This document shows positions 55,352 to 63,457 of a stretch of 64,000 nt of DNA, one piece after another (position 1 is the first letter of the stretch; each line of letters opens with the position of its first letter). The notes under the pieces are model-generated. The model ran no database searches. It worked only from the letters and a program-made list of their open reading frames with translations, and was not told the DNA's origin. A program made the position numbers and the translations under genes. The stretch comes from an uncultured Neptuniibacter sp. (GTDB taxonomy: Bacteria; Pseudomonadota; Gammaproteobacteria; Pseudomonadales; Balneatricaceae). Location of the stretch: contig NZ_CANMIR010000014.1 in the NCBI RefSeq assembly GCF_947498015.1, positions 1 to 64,000 of the forward strand, written 5' to 3'.

Positions 55352-56509
55352 ATGTGTGTACTAGTTCAGCAGTTTGGAGAAGCGGACACTGCCGGCGGTA
55401 ATGAGCCGGGTTTCTCTGTTGCAGTTAAGGACAGTATCCATATTGCAGGTTATCCAACCCAGGCTGGGTGCAAGGCTTTAGCTGATGCTGCCCCGGCTGA
55501 GAAGAATGCGGCTGTGGTTGATGCGCTGTTGGATGCGGGTTGTGTGATTGTAGGTAAAACCAATATGCATGAGTTGGCATTTGGTATGACTGGCATCAAC
55601 AACTGGTCCGGTACTCCTGCCAATGAGCGCTTTCCTGAATATATTCCCGGTGGTTCATCCAGTGGCTCAGCTGTGGCGGTTGCTGCTGGAGTGGCTGATT
55701 TTACACTTGGCACTGATACCGGTGGGTCTATCCGTGTGCCGGCTGCTTGTTGTGGTATCTATGGCCTTAAGCCGACGTTTGGTCGAGTCAGCCGCATGGG
55801 GGTTTTGCCGGAATCTACATCATTAGATTGTGTAGGCCCCTTTGCCGATTCAGCTGAAATGTTGATTGAAGCGATGAAAATTATAGATTCGCACTTCGAT
55901 CCTGCAACGCTGGCGGAACTGTCTTCGATCACGGTGGGTGTTGTGACGGCTGGTGCCGATCCTGCGATCTGGTCAGTTATCAATACGTTACTTAAGCGAT
56001 CTGGTCTGACGCAAGTCGCTGTTGAACTGCCTACTATGCAGTCTGCGTTTGATGCAGGTATGGCGATTATCAATCGTGAAACCTGGCAGGCTTTTTCTGA
56101 TCTGGCGCAGAGTGCAGAGCTTGGTAAGGATGTTAGTGAGCGCCTGAATCTTGCTGCACAAACATCTGATGAAGCTATCTCGTCAGCTGAATTGGTGCGT
56201 GACCGCTTTACCCGGGAGGTGGATCAGCTTCTATCGAAGGTGGACTTTTTAGTACTTCCGACATTACCCCATTTTCCTCTGTTTCTGGCAGATGCCAAAG
56301 CAGGTAAGACCGACCTGAATATTTCGGCCCTGGTACGCCCTTTTAATCTTTCCGGGCATCCAGCGCTATCCGTTCCTCTTGTGGCAGAAGGTAACCGTCC
56401 GGCGGGCCTGCAGATTGTTGGCAAGAAGGGGAGTGATGAACAGTTATGTGAGCTGGCTCGACAGTTAAGCCGCTTTATCTCTAATCCTAAAAAACCTAAT
56501 AAAAAATAG
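55352..56509 (+). CDS. iacH: Amidase signature family protein, IacH
   Basis: 385 residues with the Ser-cisSer-Lys triad regions: VAVKDSIHIAG (Lys), GGSSSGSAVAVAAG (cis-Ser) and TDTGGSIRVPAACCG (Ser nucleophile). It lies first in the operon, as in the known iacHABICDEFG order. IacH is dispensable for indole-acetate breakdown in studied strains and may hydrolyse an indolic amide; its substrate is not established. Start ATG 55352 follows AGGGTG; the frame is open to 55319. The promoter is at 55240-55268. Confidence 0.85.
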   Translation: MCVLVQQFGEADTAGGNEPGFSVAVKDSIHIAGYPTQAGCKALADAAPAEKNAAVVDALLDAGCVIVGKTNMHELAFGMTGINNWSGTPANERFPEYIPGGSSSGSAVAVAAGVADFTLGTDTGGSIRVPAACCGIYGLKPTFGRVSRMGVLPESTSLDCVGPFADSAEMLIEAMKIIDSHFDPATLAELSSITVGVVTAGADPAIWSVINTLLKRSGLTQVAVELPTMQSAFDAGMAIINRETWQAFSDLAQSAELGKDVSERLNLAAQTSDEAISSAELVRDRFTREVDQLLSKVDFLVLPTLPHFPLFLADAKAGKTDLNISALVRPFNLSGHPALSVPLVAEGNRPAGLQIVGKKGSDEQLCELARQLSRFISNPKKPNKK

Positions 56510-56525
56510 TGTGGGGTTCAGAACG

Positions 56526-57680
56526 ATGCCTTCTAACCAAATCGATAAAAATGCCTGGGGCGGTGCAGTTGAGTTTGACTCTCTGTTGGCGGATATCCGC
56601 AGTCGCCGACAGGAGTTTGAAGATCAAAAATATATCTCGCAGGACATCATAGAGCGTTTTAAGCAGATCGGTGTTTATCGTGCGCTGGTACCCAAGCGTT
56701 TTGGTGGAGATGAAAAATCTCCTGCAGAATTTCTACAGATGGTGGAGGCGATCTCTGCAGCAGATGGTTCTGCTGGTTGGGTCGCAAGCTTTGGTATGAA
56801 TCCGGCTTATCTGGCTTCTCTGCCGGTTGAAACGATCGAGAAGGTTTGGAAGGAAACGCCAGATGTTGTGTTTGCGGGGGGGATCTTCCCACCACAGCCT
56901 GCTAAGCGAGTCGAGGGCGGCTTTCAGGTGAAAGGTCGCTGGCAGTTTGGTAGTGGCTGCATGGGAGCATCGGTTTGTGGTGTAGGCATTATGCCGGATG
57001 ATGGTGAGTCTCTGCCGCGCATGGCTGTGATGCCTAAAGAAAAACTTACGATCGAGCCGACCTGGGATGTAATCGGTATGGTGGGCACGGGTAGTCATGA
57101 TCTGGTGGTTGATAACGTGGTTGTGCCTGAGGAGTGGACCTTCACCCGTGGTGGGAAGCCTAACCTTGATGATCCGTTCTTCCGTTACCCTTCACTGGCA
57201 TTTGCTGCGCAGGTGCTATCTGTTACTACGCTGGGTTTGGCGCGTGAAGCATTGGATGTCGTTCAGGCGATGGCTGCGGGACGGAAGTCTGTGACCGGAG
57301 CACCTAATCTGGGTGAGCGGGAATATGTGCAGATTGAGATCGCTAAGGCGGAAGCTAAGTTGCGTTCATCACGTGCCTTCTTCTATGAAGCGACAAACGA
57401 TGCCTGGGAATCTATTACGGCTAGTGAAGATGGTCGTCCTACGGATGAGCAGGTCAGCATGATTCGACTGGCTGCGACCAATCTAACCCATGAGTGTGCC
57501 GAAGCGATCCGTATGACCTACGAGGTTACCGGTATGACCGGCGCGTATAACGATCATCCGCTGTCACGAATTATGCGTGATTCGATGATGTGCACCCAGC
57601 ATGCGTTTATGGGAGCCATCACCTACAAGAATGCAGGTGCCATGTTCTTCGGTCATCGACCGTTGCCAGGTTACCTGTAA
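56526..57680 (+). CDS. iacA: IacA, acyl-CoA dehydrogenase-like flavin monooxygenase
   Basis: 384 residues of the acyl-CoA dehydrogenase fold used as a flavin-dependent monooxygenase (HsaA/DszC-like group): N-terminal FKQIGVYRALVPKRFGG, GSAGWVASFG, the GRWQFGSG flavin region, GMVGTGSHDLVVDNVVVPEEW and a C-terminal RDSMMCTQHAFMG. IacA-type enzymes hydroxylate indole-3-acetate at the first step and turn indole into indigo. The partner flavin reductase (IacG) is not in the window. GTG 56511 is a weak alternative start; ATG 56526 is preferred. Confidence 0.88.
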   Translation: MPSNQIDKNAWGGAVEFDSLLADIRSRRQEFEDQKYISQDIIERFKQIGVYRALVPKRFGGDEKSPAEFLQMVEAISAADGSAGWVASFGMNPAYLASLPVETIEKVWKETPDVVFAGGIFPPQPAKRVEGGFQVKGRWQFGSGCMGASVCGVGIMPDDGESLPRMAVMPKEKLTIEPTWDVIGMVGTGSHDLVVDNVVVPEEWTFTRGGKPNLDDPFFRYPSLAFAAQVLSVTTLGLAREALDVVQAMAAGRKSVTGAPNLGEREYVQIEIAKAEAKLRSSRAFFYEATNDAWESITASEDGRPTDEQVSMIRLAATNLTHECAEAIRMTYEVTGMTGAYNDHPLSRIMRDSMMCTQHAFMGAITYKNAGAMFFGHRPLPGYL

Positions 57681-57712
57681 TTAATTTAATGACTAACGAT
57701 TGAGTGAAGGCT

Positions 57713-58072
57713 ATGAGTGAAAATAATACGCACCGCGTTCTTTTTTGTATCGGCGTAAACCAGAATTTCATGGATGCACCTCAAAGTGAGATGGGCGATG
57801 TCTGGCAGGCATTCAGCGCCATGATGCAGGGTATTGCTGAGCTACCAGGGGTTAATGTTCTTGGCATTATGGATGATGACCGTATTCAGGTAGGGCCATC
57901 AACGTCCTCTCCATGGACCGCTTATATCATGGCGGATGTGCCTGATCTGGAAACCGTTATTGAAGCCTGTAATTTCTTCCGCGAAACCCCGGTTGGTGAT
58001 GGTACTTACAAACTTTGGAAGTACTGCAAAGTGGAAGCTCGTATCGGGCGAGAACTGGTTGTTCCTTCCTGA
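57713..58072 (+). CDS. iacB: IacB, small protein of the indole-acetate cluster
   Basis: 119 residues, cytoplasmic alpha/beta sequence without known catalytic motif (VLFCIGVNQNFMDAPQ, GDGTYKLWKYCKVEARIG). Position between iacA and the SnoaL-like gene, and size, match IacB. The role of IacB is not established. An in-frame GTG at 57704 is possible, but no ribosome site clearly favours it. It lies 32 bases after iacA and 18 before iacI. Confidence 0.75.
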   Translation: MSENNTHRVLFCIGVNQNFMDAPQSEMGDVWQAFSAMMQGIAELPGVNVLGIMDDDRIQVGPSTSSPWTAYIMADVPDLETVIEACNFFRETPVGDGTYKLWKYCKVEARIGRELVVPS

Positions 58073-58090
58073 TATCTCGGAGAGATTGAG

Positions 58091-58609
58091 ATGGCAAATG
58101 TAGAGCTGAGCAGTCTGCTAGAACGGTTAACTCTGTTGGAATCAGAAAAGGCCGTTCGTGCCTGTATGAATCGCTACATGTACCTCTGTGACAACCTGGA
58201 TGTAGGGTTCGATCTTGATGAGCTAATGGCGCTTTTTACCGAAGAGGCTATCTGGGAGGGTCGCGGGAAGCGGTATGGAAAGTCATTTGGTCAGCATGTT
58301 GGCCAAGCTGCGATTCGTTCTATGTTCGCCAAGTATACGCAACCTCCGGCTCACTTTGATACCAATGTGCATTTTCTCACAAGTGAGTTGATCAGTGTTG
58401 AGGGTGATGAGGCTCAGGGTAGCTGGGTGTTGCTACAGACATCAACCTTTAGCAGTGGCAAGTCTCAATTGAGTAGTGCCCGTCTGAGCGTTCGTTTTCA
58501 GCGAGAAAACGGATCTTGGAAAATGAGCCATTTTCAGACCGAAAGTTTATTTAACCGACCTGTTAAGACCCCATGGGATCAGCCGGCAGACCTGCCTGTT
58601 CCTGAATAA
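58091..58609 (+). CDS. iacI: IacI, SnoaL-like (NTF2-fold) protein
   Basis: 172 residues of the NTF2-like/SnoaL_4 fold: an N-terminal helix pair ESEKAVRACMNRYMYLCDN, DLDELMALFTEEAIWEGRG, and the core strands HFLTSELISVEGDEAQGSWVLLQTST with NGSWKMSHFQTESLF at the end. Similar to the beta subunits of ring-hydroxylating oxygenases, which makes its call dependent on the neighbouring iacD. Its catalytic role in auxin degradation is uncertain. A GGAG site precedes ATG 58091. Confidence 0.78.
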   Translation: MANVELSSLLERLTLLESEKAVRACMNRYMYLCDNLDVGFDLDELMALFTEEAIWEGRGKRYGKSFGQHVGQAAIRSMFAKYTQPPAHFDTNVHFLTSELISVEGDEAQGSWVLLQTSTFSSGKSQLSSARLSVRFQRENGSWKMSHFQTESLFNRPVKTPWDQPADLPVPE

Positions 58610-58667
58610 TTGATGGGTGCTTAAGGGCTTAGTGTAGTGAATAAAACAAGAATAGATGGGGAGTCCC

Positions 58668-59945
58668 ATGACTGACATGATTGATATTAAACCTGTTGTC
58701 GCTGATTACGACAGCATGATTAAACCGGACAAAGTACATAGTTCACTGTACTCCAATCCAGAGATCTACGAAGAAGAGCTCGATAAAATTTTCAACAACA
58801 CTTGGGTCTGGGTTGGACACGAGAGTGAGGTGCCAGATGTTGGCTCCTATAAGACTGCGATGATTGGGCGTCACTCTGTGATCGTCAGTCGCGATCGTAA
58901 AAAGAATCTGCATGTGCTGCTAAACCGTTGCCGCCACCGTGCTGCAACCGTTTGTGAAGGCAAAAAAGGCAAAACTAAGAGCTTTATGTGTCCCTACCAC
59001 GGCTGGGGGTACTCTCTGGATGGAGCACTGCGTGCGGTTCCTAAGCCTGAAGAATATGAAGGTGTCTTTGATAAATCTGAATACCCTCTGGTAAGTCTGC
59101 GCTTTGAGACCTATCAGGGATTGATCTTCGCTACTTTCAAAGAAGATCTCGAGCCGTTGGAAGATTTCCTGGGCGGCGCTAAAAAATGGATTGACCTGTT
59201 TATTAAACAGGGTGGCGGTTATCCACTAAAAGTATTGGGTGATCACAGGTTCCGCTTCCCGGGTAACTGGAAAATCCAGTTGGAAAATACAACGGATGCG
59301 TACCATTTTCCGATCGTGCATAAATCATTTGTCTCCTCTGTAGATGACCAGACTGCTGAAGTATTCGACTTCCTGGATGGCGAAGGCTTTGTAGAAGATC
59401 TGGGGAATGGTCATAGCGTTATGGTCATGATTCCGGAGCTGGTTGATCTTGAGGAAGATCTGGATGCACCGATCCCTGAGCGTTTTCAGGCGCTTGCTGA
59501 AGAGTTGGCTGCAGAGGGGCATTCTGACCTGGAAGTACGTCGCTTGGTTCGTGCTGTCGGTGGTTCCGGTTTCAACCTGAACCTGTTTCCAAACGTTGCT
59601 TGCTCAATGGCGTTTTTCCGCACACTGGTGCCGATCTCTGTCAATGAAACTGAGATCCACCATGTGGCTCTGGGTGGTGAAGGTGCACCGGCTGCATTTA
59701 ACCAGATGCGTATCCGCTTGCATGAGCATTTTCAGGGACCGATGGGCTTTGGTACGCCGGATGATGCTGAAGCTTGGGAACGCGTACAGAAAGGTTCTCA
59801 TGCGGGTACCGAGGAGTGGATTCTTCTCAACCGAGGTCAGGAAAATCTGAGCACCAGCCCTGACGGAAATGTTGCTGGCGCTGTCTGTTCTGAAACAGGT
59901 ATGCGCGCTGCTTATCAGCAGTGGAAAAAGATGATGACGGCCTGA
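58668..59945 (+). CDS. iacC: IacC, Rieske dioxygenase alpha subunit
   Basis: 425 residues. The Rieske [2Fe-2S] cluster ligands are Cys88 and His90 (NRCRHRAA) with Cys108 and His111 (MCPYHGWGY), and the mononuclear iron site follows with Asp210, His213 and His218 (DAYHFPIVH). It is the oxygenase alpha subunit that opens or hydroxylates the ring of the IacA/IacE product, feeding catechol formation in studied strains. Start ATG 58668 follows GGGGAG; ATG 58656 is possible but contains that ribosome site within its codons. Confidence 0.93.
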   Translation: MTDMIDIKPVVADYDSMIKPDKVHSSLYSNPEIYEEELDKIFNNTWVWVGHESEVPDVGSYKTAMIGRHSVIVSRDRKKNLHVLLNRCRHRAATVCEGKKGKTKSFMCPYHGWGYSLDGALRAVPKPEEYEGVFDKSEYPLVSLRFETYQGLIFATFKEDLEPLEDFLGGAKKWIDLFIKQGGGYPLKVLGDHRFRFPGNWKIQLENTTDAYHFPIVHKSFVSSVDDQTAEVFDFLDGEGFVEDLGNGHSVMVMIPELVDLEEDLDAPIPERFQALAEELAAEGHSDLEVRRLVRAVGGSGFNLNLFPNVACSMAFFRTLVPISVNETEIHHVALGGEGAPAAFNQMRIRLHEHFQGPMGFGTPDDAEAWERVQKGSHAGTEEWILLNRGQENLSTSPDGNVAGAVCSETGMRAAYQQWKKMMTA

Positions 59946-59962
59946 TTGGGGGAGTGGAAACA

Positions 59963-60442
59963 ATGAGCGATCTAAATTTACTGAATCGGGTACGTGCTTT
60001 CATCGATACCGAAGCGGATATGCTGGATTTTGAAGAGTACAACGCGTGGCTGGATCTGTGGACTGATAACGGTGTGTACGTTGTACCGATCGATCCTAAA
60101 GAGACTGATTTTGCCAATACACTTAATTACGCCTACGACAAAGCGGAGATGCGTAAATTACGTGTTGCCCGTTTACAGTCAGGTGAGGCTGTATCCACAC
60201 AGACGACTGAGAAAACAGTACGTCAGTTGGGTCGCTTCCGTATCCTCGCTGAGAGTGATACGCATGTGGAAGTACGCTGCTCAATGTATCTGAGTGAGTG
60301 CCGCCACGGTAACCTGAAAACTTATCCAGCTGATGTGACCTACAAACTATTGAAAGCGGATGATGAGTTCCGAATCGATGAGAAGGTGATTCGTTTACAG
60401 AACTCTGATGCTTACCTAAGCAGTATTGGTTACATCCTTTAA
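59963..60442 (+). CDS. iacD: IacD, Rieske dioxygenase beta subunit
   Basis: 159 residues with the NTF2-like fold of ring-hydroxylating dioxygenase small subunits (DFEEYNAWLDLWTDNGVYVVPID, then LRVARLQSG and the FRIDEKVIRLQNSD C-terminus). It completes the IacC oxygenase. A GGGGGAG site (59948-59953) lies 9 bases before ATG 59963; the open frame from 59921 overlaps iacC. Its stop overlaps the ribosome site AAGGAG of iacE. Confidence 0.9.
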   Translation: MSDLNLLNRVRAFIDTEADMLDFEEYNAWLDLWTDNGVYVVPIDPKETDFANTLNYAYDKAEMRKLRVARLQSGEAVSTQTTEKTVRQLGRFRILAESDTHVEVRCSMYLSECRHGNLKTYPADVTYKLLKADDEFRIDEKVIRLQNSDAYLSSIGYIL

Positions 60443-60452
60443 GGAGACGGTT

Positions 60453-61196
60453 ATGACACAGGTTGCACTGGTTACTGGCGCAGCGCAGGGGTTGGGCAAA
60501 GCGATTGCCCAGGCGCTGTTTACAGCCGGGTTTGCCGTAGTTGTCACTGATGCTAATGAGGCGGGTGCCTGCGAAACTGCGCAGGCGATCGATCCAACAG
60601 CAGAGAGAACGATGGCGCTACGGTTAGATGTGCTCAGTAAAGCCGATTTCGAGGCTGCGCTTAAAAGCACAACCGATCGTTTTGGCCAGGTGGATGTCCT
60701 GGTAAATAACGCTGCGATGACCCCGACTACGCCCGTAATGGAAATTTCGGCTGAAGAGTTCGACAAAGTGGTTGGCGTGAATATGCGAGGCACTTTCTTC
60801 GGCTGTCAGGTATTCGGTCAATATTTTGCTGATAACAGCTACGGACGGATCATCAACATGGCGTCTCTGGCTGGGCAGAATGGAGGGACCGCTTCCGGTG
60901 CTCACTATGCCTCCAGTAAGGGTGCAATTCTGACGATGACTAAGATCTTTGCTCGTCAGTTAGCGCCATCTGGTGTGACCGTTAATGCGGTTGCACCGGG
61001 TCCGATGGATCTTCCATCGGTAAGAGAGCTGGTGCCTGCAGAGAAACTGGATCAGATCATCAATGAGATGATTCCAGTTAAGGAGTTAGGAAGTGCCGAT
61101 TTTGTTGCTGATATGGTAGTGAAATTGGCGGGTAGGGATGCTTCGTTTGTGACCGGTGCTGCCTGGGATATTAATGGCGGTATCTTTATGCGATGA
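60453..61196 (+). CDS. iacE: IacE, short-chain dehydrogenase/reductase
   Basis: 247 residues. Classical SDR motifs: cofactor loop TGAAQGLGKAIA, DVLVNNAA, catalytic Ser in MASLAGQ and Tyr-Lys in YASSKGA, and the VNAVAPGP turn. In the iac pathway IacE reduces the oxidised indole-acetate intermediate after IacA. AAGGAG (60441-60446) lies 6 bases ahead of ATG 60453; the frame from 60426 overlaps iacD. A strong terminator follows at 61201-61233. Confidence 0.92.
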   Translation: MTQVALVTGAAQGLGKAIAQALFTAGFAVVVTDANEAGACETAQAIDPTAERTMALRLDVLSKADFEAALKSTTDRFGQVDVLVNNAAMTPTTPVMEISAEEFDKVVGVNMRGTFFGCQVFGQYFADNSYGRIINMASLAGQNGGTASGAHYASSKGAILTMTKIFARQLAPSGVTVNAVAPGPMDLPSVRELVPAEKLDQIINEMIPVKELGSADFVADMVVKLAGRDASFVTGAAWDINGGIFMR

Positions 61197-61200
61197 GAGT

Positions 61201-61233
61201 ATGCGGCGATAACGGTTTATCGCCGCATTTTTC
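61201..61233 (+). terminator. Rho-independent terminator between iacE and iacF
   Basis: Perfect 12-bp stem ATGCGGCGATAA (61201-61212) / TTATCGCCGCAT (61217-61228), loop CGGT, then TTTTC. It lies 5 bases beyond the iacE stop and splits the iac operon. Confidence 0.9.
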
Positions 61234-61277
61234 AGGTTATACGCAGTAGATTGAATTTTGGTTTTAGGGTGAACGTT

Positions 61278-62234
61278 ATGAGTAGCGAAATAATCGACGT
61301 GGTTGTGAAGACCCGTGAAGATCAGGCAACCGATGTTGCCGTATTTGAACTAGGCCGGGTAGATGGTGAGTCACTGCCTGCTTTTGAAGCGGGTGCTCAT
61401 ATCGATGTTCATGTGACACCGGAGATTGTTCGCCAATATTCCTTGAGTAACGCGCCGGGCGCAGGTAACACATATCGGTTGGGAATCTTAAAAGATCCTC
61501 AATCTCGTGGGGGATCTGAAGCGATTCACGCGATTTTCAAAGAGGGAACCGAGTTACAGATTAGCGCTCCCCGCAACCACTTTCCACTGGATGATACGGC
61601 AGAGAGAAGTATTCTTGTGGGTGGGGGTATCGGTATTACGCCGATGATTACGATGGCTTACGCGCTCAAAGCAGCCGGTAAACCATTCGAGCTACACTAC
61701 TGCTGCCGTACACGTTCAAGTGCAGGCTTTATTGATGAGCTGTGCAGTGAATTTTCAGATTATCTACAACTGCATTTTGATGATCTGGGTGATGAACAGC
61801 GTTTTAATCCAGAGACAACATTCCAGCCTTGTGACGCGGGTACCCATATCTATGTTTGTGGCCCTACCGGGTTTATGGATTGGGTGATCAACTCAGCCAA
61901 AGAGCAGGGCTACCCCTCTGATCACGTTCATTTTGAGTATTTCAATGCAGAGGTGGATACCTCGGGTGCCGCTTTCGAAGTTGTGGCTGCTCAGAGTGGC
62001 CAGTCAGTGATGGTTGAAGAGGGTCAAAGTATTACGGAAGCACTGGCGACCATCGGTATTAAGGTGGATGTCTCTTGTGAGCAGGGCGTATGTGGTACCT
62101 GTATCTGTGATGTTCTGGAAGGAACACCCGATCATAAAGATCACTTTCTTACAGAAGAGGAACGGGAGGATAACGATCAGATTGTTGTCTGCTGTTCTCG
62201 GGCGAAAAGTGACAAGCTGGTTCTGGATATCTGA
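61278..62234 (+). CDS. iacF: IacF, ferredoxin-type oxygenase reductase
   Basis: 318 residues of the class IA oxygenase reductase (vanillate demethylase reductase) layout: N-terminal flavin domain with RQYSLSNAPG, NAD domain with GGGIGITPM and CGPTGFMDW, and a C-terminal [2Fe-2S] plant-type ferredoxin with CEQGVCGTC and a later Cys (VVCCSRA). It hands electrons from NAD(P)H to IacCD. An AGGGTG site lies 6 bases ahead of ATG 61278. It stands after the terminator at 61201-61233, so it may need its own promoter or read-through. Confidence 0.92.
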   Translation: MSSEIIDVVVKTREDQATDVAVFELGRVDGESLPAFEAGAHIDVHVTPEIVRQYSLSNAPGAGNTYRLGILKDPQSRGGSEAIHAIFKEGTELQISAPRNHFPLDDTAERSILVGGGIGITPMITMAYALKAAGKPFELHYCCRTRSSAGFIDELCSEFSDYLQLHFDDLGDEQRFNPETTFQPCDAGTHIYVCGPTGFMDWVINSAKEQGYPSDHVHFEYFNAEVDTSGAAFEVVAAQSGQSVMVEEGQSITEALATIGIKVDVSCEQGVCGTCICDVLEGTPDHKDHFLTEEEREDNDQIVVCCSRAKSDKLVLDI

Positions 62235-62254
62235 ACAAATATACAACATATTCA

Positions 62255-62270
62255 GCCCGTTTCGGCGGGC
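62255..62270 (+). repeat. Hairpin in the iacF-dctP gap
   Basis: GCCCG (62255-62259) / CGGGC (62266-62270), 6-base loop TTTCGG. No T run follows, so it is not a clear terminator. The 182-base gap around it holds no gene; it likely carries the mRNA boundary or processing site before the TRAP genes. Confidence 0.35.
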
Positions 62271-62416
62271 GATCAATCTGGCTGTTTATGGCCGGATTAG
62301 CCAAGAGCACCTTTAAGCAAATAGCGATTTCCAATGCAGTGCATGGTCTCGCACCTGACAGATAAAAATAACAAGACGGCACGGCCGAAGTGCACGTTTA
62401 ACAGGAGAAAAAAAGC

Positions 62417-63439
62417 ATGAAAAAGGTATTGAAAACAGTTGCTGCTGGTATTGTCTTAACCGCAACCGCAGGTATGGCTGCCGCAGAGACAAAACTAACC
62501 TTGTCATCCTGGCTACCGCCTACACATCCTATCGTTACCGATATGATTAAGCCGTGGGCGGAGAGCGTGAAGGAGGCGACAGAGGGCCGTGTTTCTGTAA
62601 ACATTCTGGCTAAAGGTTTAGGTCACCCTAAAATTCACTACGATATTGCCCGTGATGGTCTGGCAGATATCACTTATAGCGTTCATGGATACACCCCAGG
62701 TCGTTTTGTGATGACCAAAATTGCTGAGTTCCCATTTGCGGGTGACAGTGCAGAAGCGCAGTCGGTTGCCTACTGGCGTGTACATGAAAAGTACCTGTCT
62801 AAAGCCAACGAGCATAAGGACACTCAGCTACTGGGTCTGATGACGCACGGTCCTGGTCTGATCAATAACAGCAAAAAAGCTGTTACTAAAGTGGAAGATC
62901 TGAAAGGCATGAAACTGCGTGTAGGTGGTGGTGTTGTGAATGATGTTGCAACAGCGCTGGATGCAGTGCCTTTGCTGAAACCTGCATCTAAAAGTTATGA
63001 GCTGCTGTCGCATGGTGTTGCCGATGGTACTCTGCTGCCAGCTGAATCGATTATGAGCTTCAAAATTCAGGATCTGGTTAAGCACACTACCGTGGTTCCG
63101 GGTGGTCTGTATAACGTGAGCTTCTTCCTGGTAATGAACAAAGATCGTTTCCGTGATCTTTCTAAAGCAGATCAGGATGCGATTATGAGCGTTTCCGGTG
63201 AAGTATTTGCTGTAATGGCGGGCAAGGCTTGGGATGCAGCGGATAAAGCAGCCCTGGAAGCAGCTAAAGCGAATGGTAACCAGATCATCGTTGCTGATGA
63301 TGCATTTGTGGCTGATGTAAAAGCGCGTACAGCACACCTGGAAGGTGAGTGGGCTAAAGAAGCATCTAAGCGTGGTGTTGACGGTGAAGCAGCCCTGAAA
63401 GAGCTGCGTGAAATTACTGCTAGTTACGCATCCAAGTAA
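62417..63439 (+). CDS. TRAP transporter substrate-binding protein (DctP family)
   Basis: 340 residues with an N-terminal signal peptide (KKVLKTVAAGIVLTATAGMAAA, cleaved before ETKL). The body shows the DctP fold: LTLSSWLPPTHPIVTDMIKPWAESV, KVEDLKGMKLRVGGG (conserved Arg that contacts a carboxylate) and MNKDRFRDLSKADQDAI. It delivers an organic acid anion to the DctQM membrane unit using Na+. An AGGAG site precedes ATG 62417. It follows iacF; indole-3-acetate or a related aromatic acid is the plausible substrate but untested. Confidence 0.9.
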   Translation: MKKVLKTVAAGIVLTATAGMAAAETKLTLSSWLPPTHPIVTDMIKPWAESVKEATEGRVSVNILAKGLGHPKIHYDIARDGLADITYSVHGYTPGRFVMTKIAEFPFAGDSAEAQSVAYWRVHEKYLSKANEHKDTQLLGLMTHGPGLINNSKKAVTKVEDLKGMKLRVGGGVVNDVATALDAVPLLKPASKSYELLSHGVADGTLLPAESIMSFKIQDLVKHTTVVPGGLYNVSFFLVMNKDRFRDLSKADQDAIMSVSGEVFAVMAGKAWDAADKAALEAAKANGNQIIVADDAFVADVKARTAHLEGEWAKEASKRGVDGEAALKELREITASYASK

Positions 63440-63457
63440 GCTGACGAGAGCGGAGTT

